Source: an uncultured Chthonomonas sp.
GTDB taxonomy: Bacteria; Armatimonadota; Chthonomonadetes; Chthonomonadales; CAJBBX01
NCBI GenBank assembly: GCA_903951425.1
Contig: CAJBBX010000175.1
Coordinates: 1 to 38,319, forward strand
Direction of reading: 5' to 3'
Length of the DNA: 38,319 nucleotides
A model generated the notes under the pieces. It made no database searches and was not told the DNA's origin. It worked only from the letters and a program-made list of their open reading frames with translations. Both the position numbers and the translations under genes were made by a program. Each line of letters begins with the position of its first letter. The first letter of the stretch is position 1. This document shows, one piece after another, positions 8,705-16,763 of the stretch.

Positions 8705-8740
8705 GCGGCCCCGCGGGTCCGGTGGGCTTCGCGGGGCCGC
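8705..8740 (+). terminator. GC-rich 11-bp hairpin between GH116 and ankyrin genes
   Basis: gcggccccgcg (8705-8715) and cgcggggccgc (8730-8740) are perfect complements around a 14-nt loop, 8 nt after the GH116 stop. It is a strong candidate for a transcript-end or attenuating stem. No T-run follows, and the stem finishes just before the ribosome site of the ankyrin gene, so it might instead limit translation of that gene. Confidence 0.5.
8721..8738. repeat. 18-bp direct repeat, left copy
   Basis: The sequence ggtgggcttcgcggggcc occurs here and, identically, at 10897-10914. The two copies bracket the ankyrin-repeat gene. The left copy makes up most of the loop and the 3' arm of the hairpin at 8705-8740. 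Confidence 0.75.
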
Positions 8741-8751
8741 GAGGACGAGCC

Positions 8752-10764
8752 ATGCAGAGCACCCAGATTTGCTACGCCGCCGCCAGGGGTGACCTGGAGT
8801 GCGTTGCGCGGCAGCTCAAGCGCGGAGTGCCTCCTGACGCGCGGGATGGGGAGGATCGAACACCGCTCATCATCGCAGCCGGCGACGCCCGCGCCGGCAC
8901 GGAGATGCTGCACCTCCTGATCGAATCCGGCGCCGACCCGAACGCCGTGGCCTCCATGCTGGAGAAGACGCCCCTGGCCGTGGCGGCGGGTTCCCTGCGG
9001 CCCGAGTGGGTCCGCGGGTTGCTTGACGCCGGCGCCGACGCCGCGTACCAGAGCAGCCAGGGCTACGGCGCGATCGTGACTGCCGTCTATCACTCCAACC
9101 TGCGGCGGCGGGACGAAGGCCTGCAGGTGGTGCGGATGCTCCTGGATGCCGGCGCCCATCCCTCCGGTGTGACGTCTTACGGCGAGTCCCCGCTCCGCGT
9201 CGCGTCGCGCCTCGGGCGGTTCGAAACGATTAGGCTGCTCCTGGAGGCCGGCGCGGATGCCGGGCAACTCGGGTGGTCGCCGCTCCATCGGGCGGTCGCG
9301 CTGGGGTCGCTGGAAGAGGTGACGGACCTGCTGCGCCGTGGAGCCGATCTGGCCGCCCGCGACTGGTGGGAACGCACGCCGTGGCTCCTCACCCTGGCCG
9401 TCGGCGACGTGGCGAAGGCAGAGGCGCTCCTGCGGGCGGGCGCCGTCCTCGCCGACAGGGGCCGCTGCTCCGAGACGAACCTGACCTGCGCCGCGCTGAA
9501 TGACAGCGCGCGGTGCGTGGCCTGGCTGATCGAGGAGGGAGTGGACGTGAAGGCGGCCGATGAGTTCGGCGAGACGTCCCTGATGGCGGCGGCAGAGAAC
9601 GGGGCCGTGGCGTGCGTGGCCGTGCTGCTTGCGCGCGGCTCGGACCTGCACGCCGTGAACCACGTCTCCTCGTCCGCCGTGAACTTCGCGGCCACTCTGG
9701 AGGTCCTGCACCTGCTCGTGGGTGCGGGCGCCGACCTGAACCACGTGGACGGGACCGGATCGTCCGTACTCAAGGACGTCGCCGAAGGGGGCGACCTTGA
9801 GATGATCCGCGCCGCCCTGGAGCTGGGCGCGACGGTCGATATCACCAGCACCGGCGACACGCCCCTCCATGCCGCGACGGGCGCGGACCAACTGGAGGCC
9901 ATGCGCCTCTTGCTGGACGCCGGCGCCGACCCCAACGCCCAGGATGTGGACGGCTGCACCCCGCTCATGTTCGCCAGGAGCGCCGACGGCGTTCGGCTTC
10001 TGCTGGCCCACGGCGCCGACGTGCAGAGGCGCGACGAGATCGGCGACACGGCGCTGGCGTCGCAGCGGGACCCAGACGCGACCCAGGCGCTACTTGAGGC
10101 GGGAGCGTCGGTCAACCCGCCCGAGGCGGATGGTGGCGGCGCCCCGCTCACAGGGGCGGCCAGGGCAGGCGCGGCGGCGCAGGTCGAGGCGCTGCTGGCC
10201 GCAGGCGCGGATGTCCGAGCCGCAACGCGCGACGGCCTGACGGCGCTGATGTCGGCCGCCGAGGCGGGCGCGGCCGACGCCCTGCGGGTCCTGCTGAAGG
10301 CGCGGGCGCCGCTGGAGGCCAGGGACCGCCAAGGCCGGACCGCGCTCTTCTACGCCTCGGCGCCGGAGGCCTTCCCGATGCACACGGCGATGGAGCGCAT
10401 TCGGGGCACCGACATCCGCACCGTGGCTCGCGAGCGGTTCGGGATCGAGATGCCGGAACTACCGGACGGTATCGAGGCGATGTCGGCCTGCCGGTTCGCG
10501 GCCGGCTACTCGTACGGCGATGCCACCGAGGCGGTCGAGGTCCTGCTGGCCGCCGGCGCCAACGTGAACGCCCGCGACCGCATGGGCATGACGCCCCTGC
10601 TGCTGGCCGTCTCCTGCGGAAGCCCGGCCCGCGTCCGCTGCCTGCTGCAACGCGGGGCCGACGCCCGGGCGCGGTCGAGGCTACTGAAGACCGCAGGCCG
10701 GGAAGCGCGCAAGCACCCCGACCCGGAGCGCCGGGAGCAGATCCTGCGCCTACTCAAGGGCTGA
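8752..10764 (+). CDS. Ankyrin-repeat protein
   Basis: This 670-residue protein consists of about 18 tandem ankyrin repeats and little else. The roughly 33-residue period shows the consensus helix-turn-helix pattern, for example LLDAGADPNAQDVDGCTPL and LLAAGANVNARDRMGMTPLL. An irregular linker, about residues 535-595 (EAFPMHTAMERIRGT onward), separates the last repeats. There is no signal peptide, membrane segment or enzyme domain, so it is probably a cytoplasmic protein-interaction scaffold. The start is the ATG at 8752 with gagg upstream; an in-frame start at 8722 would lie within the hairpin. Nothing nearby explains its partner. Its flanking 18-bp direct repeats suggest it was inserted between its neighbours. 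Confidence 0.92.
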   Translation: MQSTQICYAAARGDLECVARQLKRGVPPDARDGEDRTPLIIAAGDARAGTEMLHLLIESGADPNAVASMLEKTPLAVAAGSLRPEWVRGLLDAGADAAYQSSQGYGAIVTAVYHSNLRRRDEGLQVVRMLLDAGAHPSGVTSYGESPLRVASRLGRFETIRLLLEAGADAGQLGWSPLHRAVALGSLEEVTDLLRRGADLAARDWWERTPWLLTLAVGDVAKAEALLRAGAVLADRGRCSETNLTCAALNDSARCVAWLIEEGVDVKAADEFGETSLMAAAENGAVACVAVLLARGSDLHAVNHVSSSAVNFAATLEVLHLLVGAGADLNHVDGTGSSVLKDVAEGGDLEMIRAALELGATVDITSTGDTPLHAATGADQLEAMRLLLDAGADPNAQDVDGCTPLMFARSADGVRLLLAHGADVQRRDEIGDTALASQRDPDATQALLEAGASVNPPEADGGGAPLTGAARAGAAAQVEALLAAGADVRAATRDGLTALMSAAEAGAADALRVLLKARAPLEARDRQGRTALFYASAPEAFPMHTAMERIRGTDIRTVARERFGIEMPELPDGIEAMSACRFAAGYSYGDATEAVEVLLAAGANVNARDRMGMTPLLLAVSCGSPARVRCLLQRGADARARSRLLKTAGREARKHPDPERREQILRLLKG

Positions 10765-10818
10765 AGGGGCCCGTTTGGGTCGCAATGTAGCTGCCTGCGC
10801 CTGGCATCTGTCCCACCA

Positions 10819-12795
10819 TCAGACGGGTCCCGGGACTGGACGCAGGGACGGGCTCCGGTTCGGCCGCCGTCGTGGAATGCTGCGTCGCTCGCTGGTGGTG
10901 GGCTTCGCGGGGCCTCTTGCGCAGACGTACGGCACCGTCGTCCCCTCGCCCCTCCTGAGTACCCTGACCTCCTTGCCGCGCTTCTCGCTCACGAGGGTGG
11001 CGTACGGATCGTTGTTGCAGCAGACTTCGGTGAAGAAGGCGAAGACGCTGGAGTCGTCATTCACAAACATGGGCGCGAGTGCGCCCGCCGTCGTGGTGTA
11101 GCTGAAGCCTCCGAGTATCTCACTGCGCCCTCCGCCGCGCGTCTCAAGGACGGTGCCGCCGCGCTCGGTCTTGTAGCCCAGGACCCACACGTCGCCGGCG
11201 TCGTTCTGGAGGTGCGTGCCCTGGTTCTCAATGTTGACCTGGCGTCCCCACAGCCGTTGCTTGTGGAGCCGGAGGTTGTGCGTGACCACGTCCTCAAAGA
11301 ACAGCTCGCCGCCCTCCGATCCTGGGGCAGACGTGAGGTCGCAATCGGAGACGCTCCTGAACACGATTGTGCGTGCGGTCTCGATGGTCAAGCCGTTGCC
11401 GATGGTCGAGAAGTGCTCGATCACGAGCACCGGCTTCTGGCCGCCTACTACCCGGAAATCGGATGCCATTCGCTTGCCGTAGTTGATGGCCCCGCCCAGG
11501 CCCACCACGCGCCTCACTCTGCCGTCGATCCTGACGGTCTTCAGCAGTCGGTAACTACCGGGCATGAAGACGGTGGTGGCGCCGGAGTCCATGGCCTTTT
11601 GGATGGCCGGCGCGGAATCGTCTCTGCCGGTCGGGTCGGCGCCGAACGCGTCAACGTTGGCCCACGTCCGAGGATCGTCCCATGGCGCGTCAGGCGTCTC
11701 CTTCACAGCGAGCCGAAGCGACTGCGCGGGCGATGGGAAAAGGCTGGCCGCGGGCTGCGAGCAATACTCGCCTATGTCGGGTCCTTCGCTCCCGGGCCTA
11801 TCGTCGCCGGTGATGCGGTACGCAGCGGCCGAGTCCGGTGTCTTGATATCCGCGAGTGCGCGGCGGTATCCCGTCGTCTTGATGCCCCGCAGGAAGATTC
11901 TGCCGCCGTTGAAGTTGATGATGGCCGGCGCTCCGGCGGCATCGCCGTAGCCGGTAAGCTCCGCGTCGACCAGGGAGAGCGTGCCGTAGGTGGTGACGGC
12001 CGGAACGGCGCTGCTGCTGGTAAGGCTGCGGATGCTGATGGGTTGCCCTTCGTTCCTGAGGCCGATCTGGCGTTGCCCTCGCAGCGTGATGTCCTCGAAA
12101 GTCTGGCTGTTGACGGCGCGGCCGCAGGCGATGCCGATCCCGAAGCCGATGACTTCGCACCGGCGGACCAGCAAGGGGCCGTTCATATCGCGATGGGCCA
12201 GGTCGAGGCCTACCACGCCGCTGCCCTCGGCCGCCATGAAGCGGCAGTTCCGAACCGCGCCGGAGTTGTTTGAGTAGAACTGCAGGGCGACCGCACCGGG
12301 GTTCCGCGCGCCCACATCGAACGTCAGGTTCTCGACGTAGTTGTGGAACCAGTCCGCCGAACCGAAGCCGCCGCACCACATGATGGCTTCGGGCCTTCCC
12401 GCGTCAGTGAACGAGCTGTCCTTGAGCCGAATCGTGGTCGAGTCACGCTGCTCCCCTCGCAGCATGGTCATCCCCCAGTTATCGCGATCCTGCCACTTCT
12501 TGGGCCATGTCAGCGTGCGACTGACGAGATATGTTCCCTTCGGGAAAAAGAGCAATCTCTGGCGTCCTACGTTCTCGTTCAGGGCACGCTGCAGGGCCTC
12601 GGTATCATCGGTTCGCCCGTCGCCTCTCGCTGAATAGGGCGGCCGGGTTACGTCCACCACGAACGGGGATGCTGGGTAGCGCTGACCACCTGGGGGCGCC
12701 GCCGCGCCGCCGCCGCCGGAGAGCAGTCCGAGTGCCGCCACTACCATCCCCGTCGTGCGTCGGTATAGCCCTATGAACTTGCGTGTTAGTATCAT
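10819..12795 (-). CDS. Secreted double pectate-lyase-fold protein (GH55-like)
   Basis: This protein of about 658 residues has a Sec signal (MILTRKFIGLYRRTTG, then VVAALGLLSG and cleavage near GAAA-PPG). It contains two pectate-lyase-3/GH28-related starts: SARGDGRTDDTEALQRAL at about residue 55 and DAFGADPTGRDDSAPAIQKA at about 378. Each is followed by repetitive right-handed beta-helix sequence. Two tandem helices of this kind are the architecture of GH55 exo-beta-1,3-glucanases, although substrate and catalytic residues cannot be fixed here. The start at 12795 gives a clean signal peptide; ATG 12822 is an alternative and neither has a strong ribosome site. The last 25 or so residues are Arg/Pro-rich and begin at an 18-bp repeat, so the natural C-terminus may have been replaced. 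The 5' region is AT-rich compared with the rest of the window. Confidence 0.82.
   Translation of the reverse strand: MILTRKFIGLYRRTTGMVVAALGLLSGGGGAAAPPGGQRYPASPFVVDVTRPPYSARGDGRTDDTEALQRALNENVGRQRLLFFPKGTYLVSRTLTWPKKWQDRDNWGMTMLRGEQRDSTTIRLKDSSFTDAGRPEAIMWCGGFGSADWFHNYVENLTFDVGARNPGAVALQFYSNNSGAVRNCRFMAAEGSGVVGLDLAHRDMNGPLLVRRCEVIGFGIGIACGRAVNSQTFEDITLRGQRQIGLRNEGQPISIRSLTSSSAVPAVTTYGTLSLVDAELTGYGDAAGAPAIINFNGGRIFLRGIKTTGYRRALADIKTPDSAAAYRITGDDRPGSEGPDIGEYCSQPAASLFPSPAQSLRLAVKETPDAPWDDPRTWANVDAFGADPTGRDDSAPAIQKAMDSGATTVFMPGSYRLLKTVRIDGRVRRVVGLGGAINYGKRMASDFRVVGGQKPVLVIEHFSTIGNGLTIETARTIVFRSVSDCDLTSAPGSEGGELFFEDVVTHNLRLHKQRLWGRQVNIENQGTHLQNDAGDVWVLGYKTERGGTVLETRGGGRSEILGGFSYTTTAGALAPMFVNDDSSVFAFFTEVCCNNDPYATLVSEKRGKEVRVLRRGEGTTVPYVCARGPAKPTTSERRSIPRRRPNRSPSLRPVPGPV
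10897..10914. repeat. 18-bp direct repeat, right copy
   Basis: Identical to 8721-8738, same orientation. On the minus strand it encodes part of the tail (RGPAKPT) of the double beta-helix protein, at the place where that protein's family-like sequence appears to end. Confidence 0.75.
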
Positions 12796-12905
12796 TATGG
12801 ATAGCCTAATAGTGTTAATCATGCTTGCATGGAGCGTGCCACTGGAGGCGGCACTGGCAGCATGGTACTCGATGCCTGCACGGTACAATCTGGCAGGACA
12901 GCGAC

Positions 12906-13112
12906 ATGGTATCAGATCGATCGATCACAGAGCCAGCGCAGGAGACAGTGCGGTGGTTCAGCCCGCACCGTGCCGTCCTGTTTGGCTCCGATGCCCACGG
13001 CCAGGCCATCGAGTACTTGGACGTCGACCTGCCGGTCTGCGCGCCGGAGTACCTTGAGCATCGCGACGTGGTTCATGGCGGCAACGTGTTGTATGAGGCC
13101 GGGGCCGCGTAG
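12906..13112 (+). pseudogene. Shrunken MNT-type nucleotidyltransferase remnant
   Basis: A 68-codon ORF behind an agga site starts like a minimal nucleotidyltransferase (WFSPHRAVLFGSDAHGQA, compare the family's LFGSYARGEA). It ends like one (CAPEYLEHRDV, then GGNVLYEA, compare the usual final G-x-VLYEA). The middle, including the catalytic S-D-x-D-L stretch that binds metal, is missing, so about 25-30 residues appear deleted. In full form these proteins pair with HEPN toxins or modify partners; no HEPN gene is adjacent. I infer a decayed, non-catalytic relic. Recognition rests on the two short end motifs. Confidence 0.55.
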
Positions 13113-13176
13113 CGCAGGAGCCCGCCGCCGTCTGGCCGAATCTAGGCGCACTTCCCGCCAAAGGAGCCCTGCCGCC

Positions 13177-15729
13177 ATGCGTTTCGCCCTCCTCGCGCTA
13201 CTCATCTTCGCCCTTGCGACGGCCGCTTCCGCCGCACCCGAGCCGCTGGAAAGGCGGCTGCGCTTCTCCGCGCGCACGGCGCCCGACGCCCTGAAGTGGC
13301 AGCGCGCCTGCCGGGCCAAGCTCTTCGCCCTGATGATGGGCGGTGGCCAGCCGGCCCGCGTGCCTCTGGCGCCGCAGGTGCTGAGACGCGAGGTGGCCGG
13401 CAATGGCTCCTACGTGCTTGAGGAGGTGACCATCCAGTCGCTGCCCGGCCGTCGGGCGCACCTCTGGGTGGCGTCGCCCACGGTGCGGCGCGGCAGGCTC
13501 CCGGTCGTTCTGGCCATCCATGGGCACGGCGGAACCGGCGAGGAGATCGTCCGCGGGCAGAGCCTCTACTGGTACGGCAAGGCGCTTGCCGAGATGGGCT
13601 ACGTGGTGGTGGCGCCCGACGTGGGCCAGCACGACCTGCAGCACCCCGACTGGACCCTCATGGGCGAGCGGACGTGGGACGCCATGCGCGCGCTGGACTA
13701 CGCCGAGACGCGCCCCGACGCTGACAAGAGCCGGATGGCGGTCTGCGGCCTGTCGCTGGGCGGCGAGACCACCATGTACGTGGGGGCCATGGACACGCGC
13801 CTGAAGGCGGTGGACGCCTCGGGCTGGCTCACCACCGTGGCGAACATGCGAAACGGCCACTGCACCTGCTACGACTTCCCAGGCCTGGCGACGCACTTCG
13901 ACTTCTCCGATATCTTCGGCTGCATCGCTCCGCGGCCGCTTGTCTGCGAGATCGGCGAGAAGGAGCGCGCGCCCGGCGGCTTCCCGGTGGCCATCGCGCG
14001 GCCCGCGTTCGAGGAGGTCCGGCGCGTCTACCAGGTCTTCGGCGCCGAGGAGCAGGCGGAGGTGCACATCCACCCGGGGCCGCACGTCTTCGTGGGCAAC
14101 CACTTCTGGCCGCGCCTGCAGGCGGCCATCGGCAAGCCCGCGCCCTGGGCCGCGACGCCCAAGCCTGCGGCGGAAGCCTTGCGCCGGGCCGAGGTCTACC
14201 GTCGCGCCGTGGCCGGGGCCGTGGGCGTGCTGGACGGCTGGATGGCAGTCCGCGACCCGAAGCTCGGCATGGTTCCGCGCCAGGTGAACGAGCCCGTCTG
14301 GGCGCCCAGCGACAACGGCGCCGACCTGATGCCCTTCCTCTTCATCGCCGAGCACTTCACCGGCCACGGGCGGCGCGACGACCTCCTGGCCATGCTCAAG
14401 CAGGAGCAGCGCATCACCAACCGCGTGGGCGTGCTGCCGGACTGGCGCTCCTTCAAGACCGGCACATGGGTCCACCCGCAAGTCGATGTGAACCGGCTCA
14501 TCTTCTGCGCCGCGGAGTACTGCAAGGACGGCCTCATGCCTATGACGGAGGCCATGGGGCGCGGCCCGTGGACCGAACGCATGGAGGAGCTACTGGACGC
14601 CATCGACGAGAAGGCGCCGGTGCAGACGGCGTTCGGGCGCATCCCGGCCGTGGACACCGAGGTGAATGGCGACCTGCTGCAGACGCTGGGACGCATGCAC
14701 TTCCTCACCGGGGACGCCAGGCACCTGGAGCGCGCCCTGCGCATCGCCGATGCCTACTGCCTGGAGGTGATCCCCGGCGGCGGCGGCATCCCGGCCTATC
14801 GGTGGGACTTCGCGGCTCACAAAGCCACCAATGACACCTTCAACCTGAACGACCACGGCAACGAGATCATCCTCGGCCTCGCCGAGACCTACATCGCGGC
14901 GAAGGCGGCCCGACCCGAGAAGGCGCGCCAGTACAAGCCCGCCCTGGACCAGATGTTCGCCCGCCTGCTCGACAAGGCGCGGAACGCTGACGGTCTCTGG
15001 GTGAACCTGGTGGACGCGAGCACGGGCAAGGTGCGCGTGGCCTCCACTCCGGATACCTGGGGCTACGCGCTCTGCGCCGTGGCGGCCTACGGCGATGCCT
15101 CAGGCAACGCGGCCCTGACCGCCGAAGCCGAGAAGGCCCTGGCCGCGCTGGCCAGCCCGGCCTACCTCACCTGGAGCGGAGCCGACTCCTACGCAGACTC
15201 CATCGAGGGCGCCATCCTGCTGTACAGGCGCTTCCGGTCGCCGGTGATCGAGCGCTGGCTGGAGACCGTCGTCCCTGTTTTCGTGGCGCACCAGCAGCCG
15301 AGCGGCATCGTAGAGGCGTGGTACGGCGACGGCAACTTCGCCCGCACCGCGCTGATGGAGGCCTTCCGCTGTTCACAGGGCGCCTATTGCCTGCCCTGGA
15401 AGCCGATGCTGGGATGCGGAGCCGTGGCCGAGCGAAACGGGCTACGGGTTGTGGTGACGTCGGGCGAGGAGTGGTCCGGCAAGCTACTGCTCGACACGCA
15501 ACGGCACAAGGCCATGCACCTTCCCAGCGACTACCCCCGCCTGAACCACTGGCCGGAGTGGTTCACCGTGACGCCCGGCGCGATGTACCGCGTGACCGTC
15601 GGCTCCCGCAAGCCTGCGACCATGGATGGCGCCGCCCTGGCCGCCGGGCTACCGCTGGCAGTCCACGCAGGCAAGCCGATCACCGTGCGCGTGGAGCCGC
15701 TGGCGGTGGCGGGCGACGGCGGGCGCTGA
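13177..15729 (+). CDS. Secreted esterase fused to an alpha/alpha-barrel glycan-active domain
   Basis: This 850-residue protein has a Sec signal (MRFALLALLIFALATAASA). Residues about 30-330 are an alpha/beta-hydrolase of the acetyl-xylan-esterase/dienelactone-hydrolase kind. The oxyanion region is IHGHGG, the nucleophile S193 sits in GLSLGGE, and H303 in HPGPHVFVG is the likely catalytic histidine. Residues about 340-770 are helical repeats with conserved aromatics and acids (NGADLMPFLFIAEHF, FNLNDHGNEIILGLAETY, GADSYADSIEGAILLY). They resemble an (alpha/alpha)6 toroid of the GH88/GH105/GH127-like type, followed by a small beta domain. The two activities together would deacylate and trim the same glycan. 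I chose ATG 13177 for the signal peptide; the frame is open upstream, but that part overlaps the nucleotidyltransferase remnant. The Rpn nuclease gene follows after 13 nt. Confidence 0.85.
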   Translation: MRFALLALLIFALATAASAAPEPLERRLRFSARTAPDALKWQRACRAKLFALMMGGGQPARVPLAPQVLRREVAGNGSYVLEEVTIQSLPGRRAHLWVASPTVRRGRLPVVLAIHGHGGTGEEIVRGQSLYWYGKALAEMGYVVVAPDVGQHDLQHPDWTLMGERTWDAMRALDYAETRPDADKSRMAVCGLSLGGETTMYVGAMDTRLKAVDASGWLTTVANMRNGHCTCYDFPGLATHFDFSDIFGCIAPRPLVCEIGEKERAPGGFPVAIARPAFEEVRRVYQVFGAEEQAEVHIHPGPHVFVGNHFWPRLQAAIGKPAPWAATPKPAAEALRRAEVYRRAVAGAVGVLDGWMAVRDPKLGMVPRQVNEPVWAPSDNGADLMPFLFIAEHFTGHGRRDDLLAMLKQEQRITNRVGVLPDWRSFKTGTWVHPQVDVNRLIFCAAEYCKDGLMPMTEAMGRGPWTERMEELLDAIDEKAPVQTAFGRIPAVDTEVNGDLLQTLGRMHFLTGDARHLERALRIADAYCLEVIPGGGGIPAYRWDFAAHKATNDTFNLNDHGNEIILGLAETYIAAKAARPEKARQYKPALDQMFARLLDKARNADGLWVNLVDASTGKVRVASTPDTWGYALCAVAAYGDASGNAALTAEAEKALAALASPAYLTWSGADSYADSIEGAILLYRRFRSPVIERWLETVVPVFVAHQQPSGIVEAWYGDGNFARTALMEAFRCSQGAYCLPWKPMLGCGAVAERNGLRVVVTSGEEWSGKLLLDTQRHKAMHLPSDYPRLNHWPEWFTVTPGAMYRVTVGSRKPATMDGAALAAGLPLAVHAGKPITVRVEPLAVAGDGGR

Positions 15730-15742
15730 GGGAGGGCGACCG

Positions 15743-16750
15743 ATGGCATCACGCCGCAAGTTCGACAGCCCGTGGAAGACGATCCTCGAGGCGCTCTTTC
15801 CGGAGTTCATGCAGCTGTTCGTGCCGGAGGCGCACGCCGACATCGACTGGACGCGACAGCCCAAGTTCCTGGACAAGGAGCTGGCGCAGACCGTCCGGGG
15901 CGCGCCATCGGGCCCGCAGGCCGTAGACCGTCTAGTCGAGGTGGCGCTCCTCGATGGCTCCCCCACATGGGTGCTGGTCCACATCGAGGTGCAGTCCCAG
16001 CGCGACACAGCGTTCGCGAGCCGCATGTTCCAGTACCACACGCGCATCCTCGAGAGGTTCCATCGGCAACCGGTCAGTGTGGCCGTGCTGGCAGACAGTG
16101 AGCCCGGGTGGCGTCCGGATGGCTTCGGCTACGCAAGGTGGGGCTGCAGCGTCCGGCTCGACTTCCCCGTAGTGAAACTGATGGACTGGGCCAACCGGCC
16201 CGAGGCGCTCACCGAGAGCGGGAACCCCTTCGGCATCGCGGCGGCTGCGCACCTGGCCGCACTGGCGGCCGGCAAGCGTCCCAATTCGCGATACGTGCGG
16301 CGCAAGGCGCTCTATCGCGACATGCGGCGGATGGGGGTATCACAAGAGAAGGCGTCGGCACTGATGACCTTCATGGACTGGGTCCTGGAACTCCCCGAGG
16401 AGCTAGACGACCGGTTCTGGAGCGAAGTGAATGAGGAAGAGGGTGGATCGACGATGCAGTACATGTCCAGGTTCGAGATGAAGGCGATCGAGCGAGGCCG
16501 TCAGGAAGGCGTTGCTCTCGGCCGTCAGGAAGGCGTTGCTCTCGGCCGCCAGGAGGGCGAGGCGAGGGGGCTCCGGCAGGGCCTGTTGGAGGCCGTGCAA
16601 CTGGGCCTTGAGCTTCGCTTCGGCAAGTCCGCGCTGGCGCAGATGGATGAACTGCGCGGTATTGAGAGCGTTGAGACCCTGAAGCGCGTGAAGGACGCCC
16701 TCACCACCGTGGCGGGCCCTGCCGAACTTCGGAGCATCTACTCGGCGTAG
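15743..16750 (+). CDS. Rpn/YhgA-type PD-(D/E)XK nuclease (putative transposase family)
   Basis: This 335-residue protein is of the recombination-promoting nuclease family, often annotated as DUF4351 or PD-(D/E)XK transposase. The nuclease core is visible as LVHIEVQSQRD (E82-x-Q84), followed by FASRMFQYHTRI. The N-terminus (FDSPWKTILEALFPEFMQLF) matches the family opening. Near residue 252 come in-phase GRQEGVAL repeats, then the helical C-terminal segment (LLEAVQLGLELRFG). It is cytoplasmic, with ggagg ahead of the ATG. It follows the secreted esterase fusion by only 13 nt and converges with the sulfatase gene, 13 bp between stops. It is probably a selfish or RecA-independent recombination gene unrelated to glycan use. 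An intact frame suggests recent activity. Confidence 0.88.
   Translation: MASRRKFDSPWKTILEALFPEFMQLFVPEAHADIDWTRQPKFLDKELAQTVRGAPSGPQAVDRLVEVALLDGSPTWVLVHIEVQSQRDTAFASRMFQYHTRILERFHRQPVSVAVLADSEPGWRPDGFGYARWGCSVRLDFPVVKLMDWANRPEALTESGNPFGIAAAAHLAALAAGKRPNSRYVRRKALYRDMRRMGVSQEKASALMTFMDWVLELPEELDDRFWSEVNEEEGGSTMQYMSRFEMKAIERGRQEGVALGRQEGVALGRQEGEARGLRQGLLEAVQLGLELRFGKSALAQMDELRGIESVETLKRVKDALTTVAGPAELRSIYSA
16496..16560 (+). repeat. 24-bp tandem coding repeat
   Basis: Two perfect 24-bp units (16496-16519 and 16520-16543) and a diverging third encode GRQEGVAL, GRQEGVAL, GRQEGEAR. They sit in the helical linker of the Rpn-family nuclease, a place where members vary in copy number. Perfect identity of the two units indicates a recent slippage expansion that kept the frame. 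Confidence 0.9.
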
Positions 16751-16763
16751 GGGCGCGCGCACC

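Noticed and set aside
12829-13176. Extended N-terminus of the esterase fusion from 12829
   Set aside because: The extension has no family-like sequence and overlaps the nucleotidyltransferase remnant. ATG 13177 begins a clear signal peptide.
16751-16763. Bidirectional terminator between the Rpn nuclease and the sulfatase
   Set aside because: Only 13 bp separate the stops and no convincing stem with a T-tract is visible.
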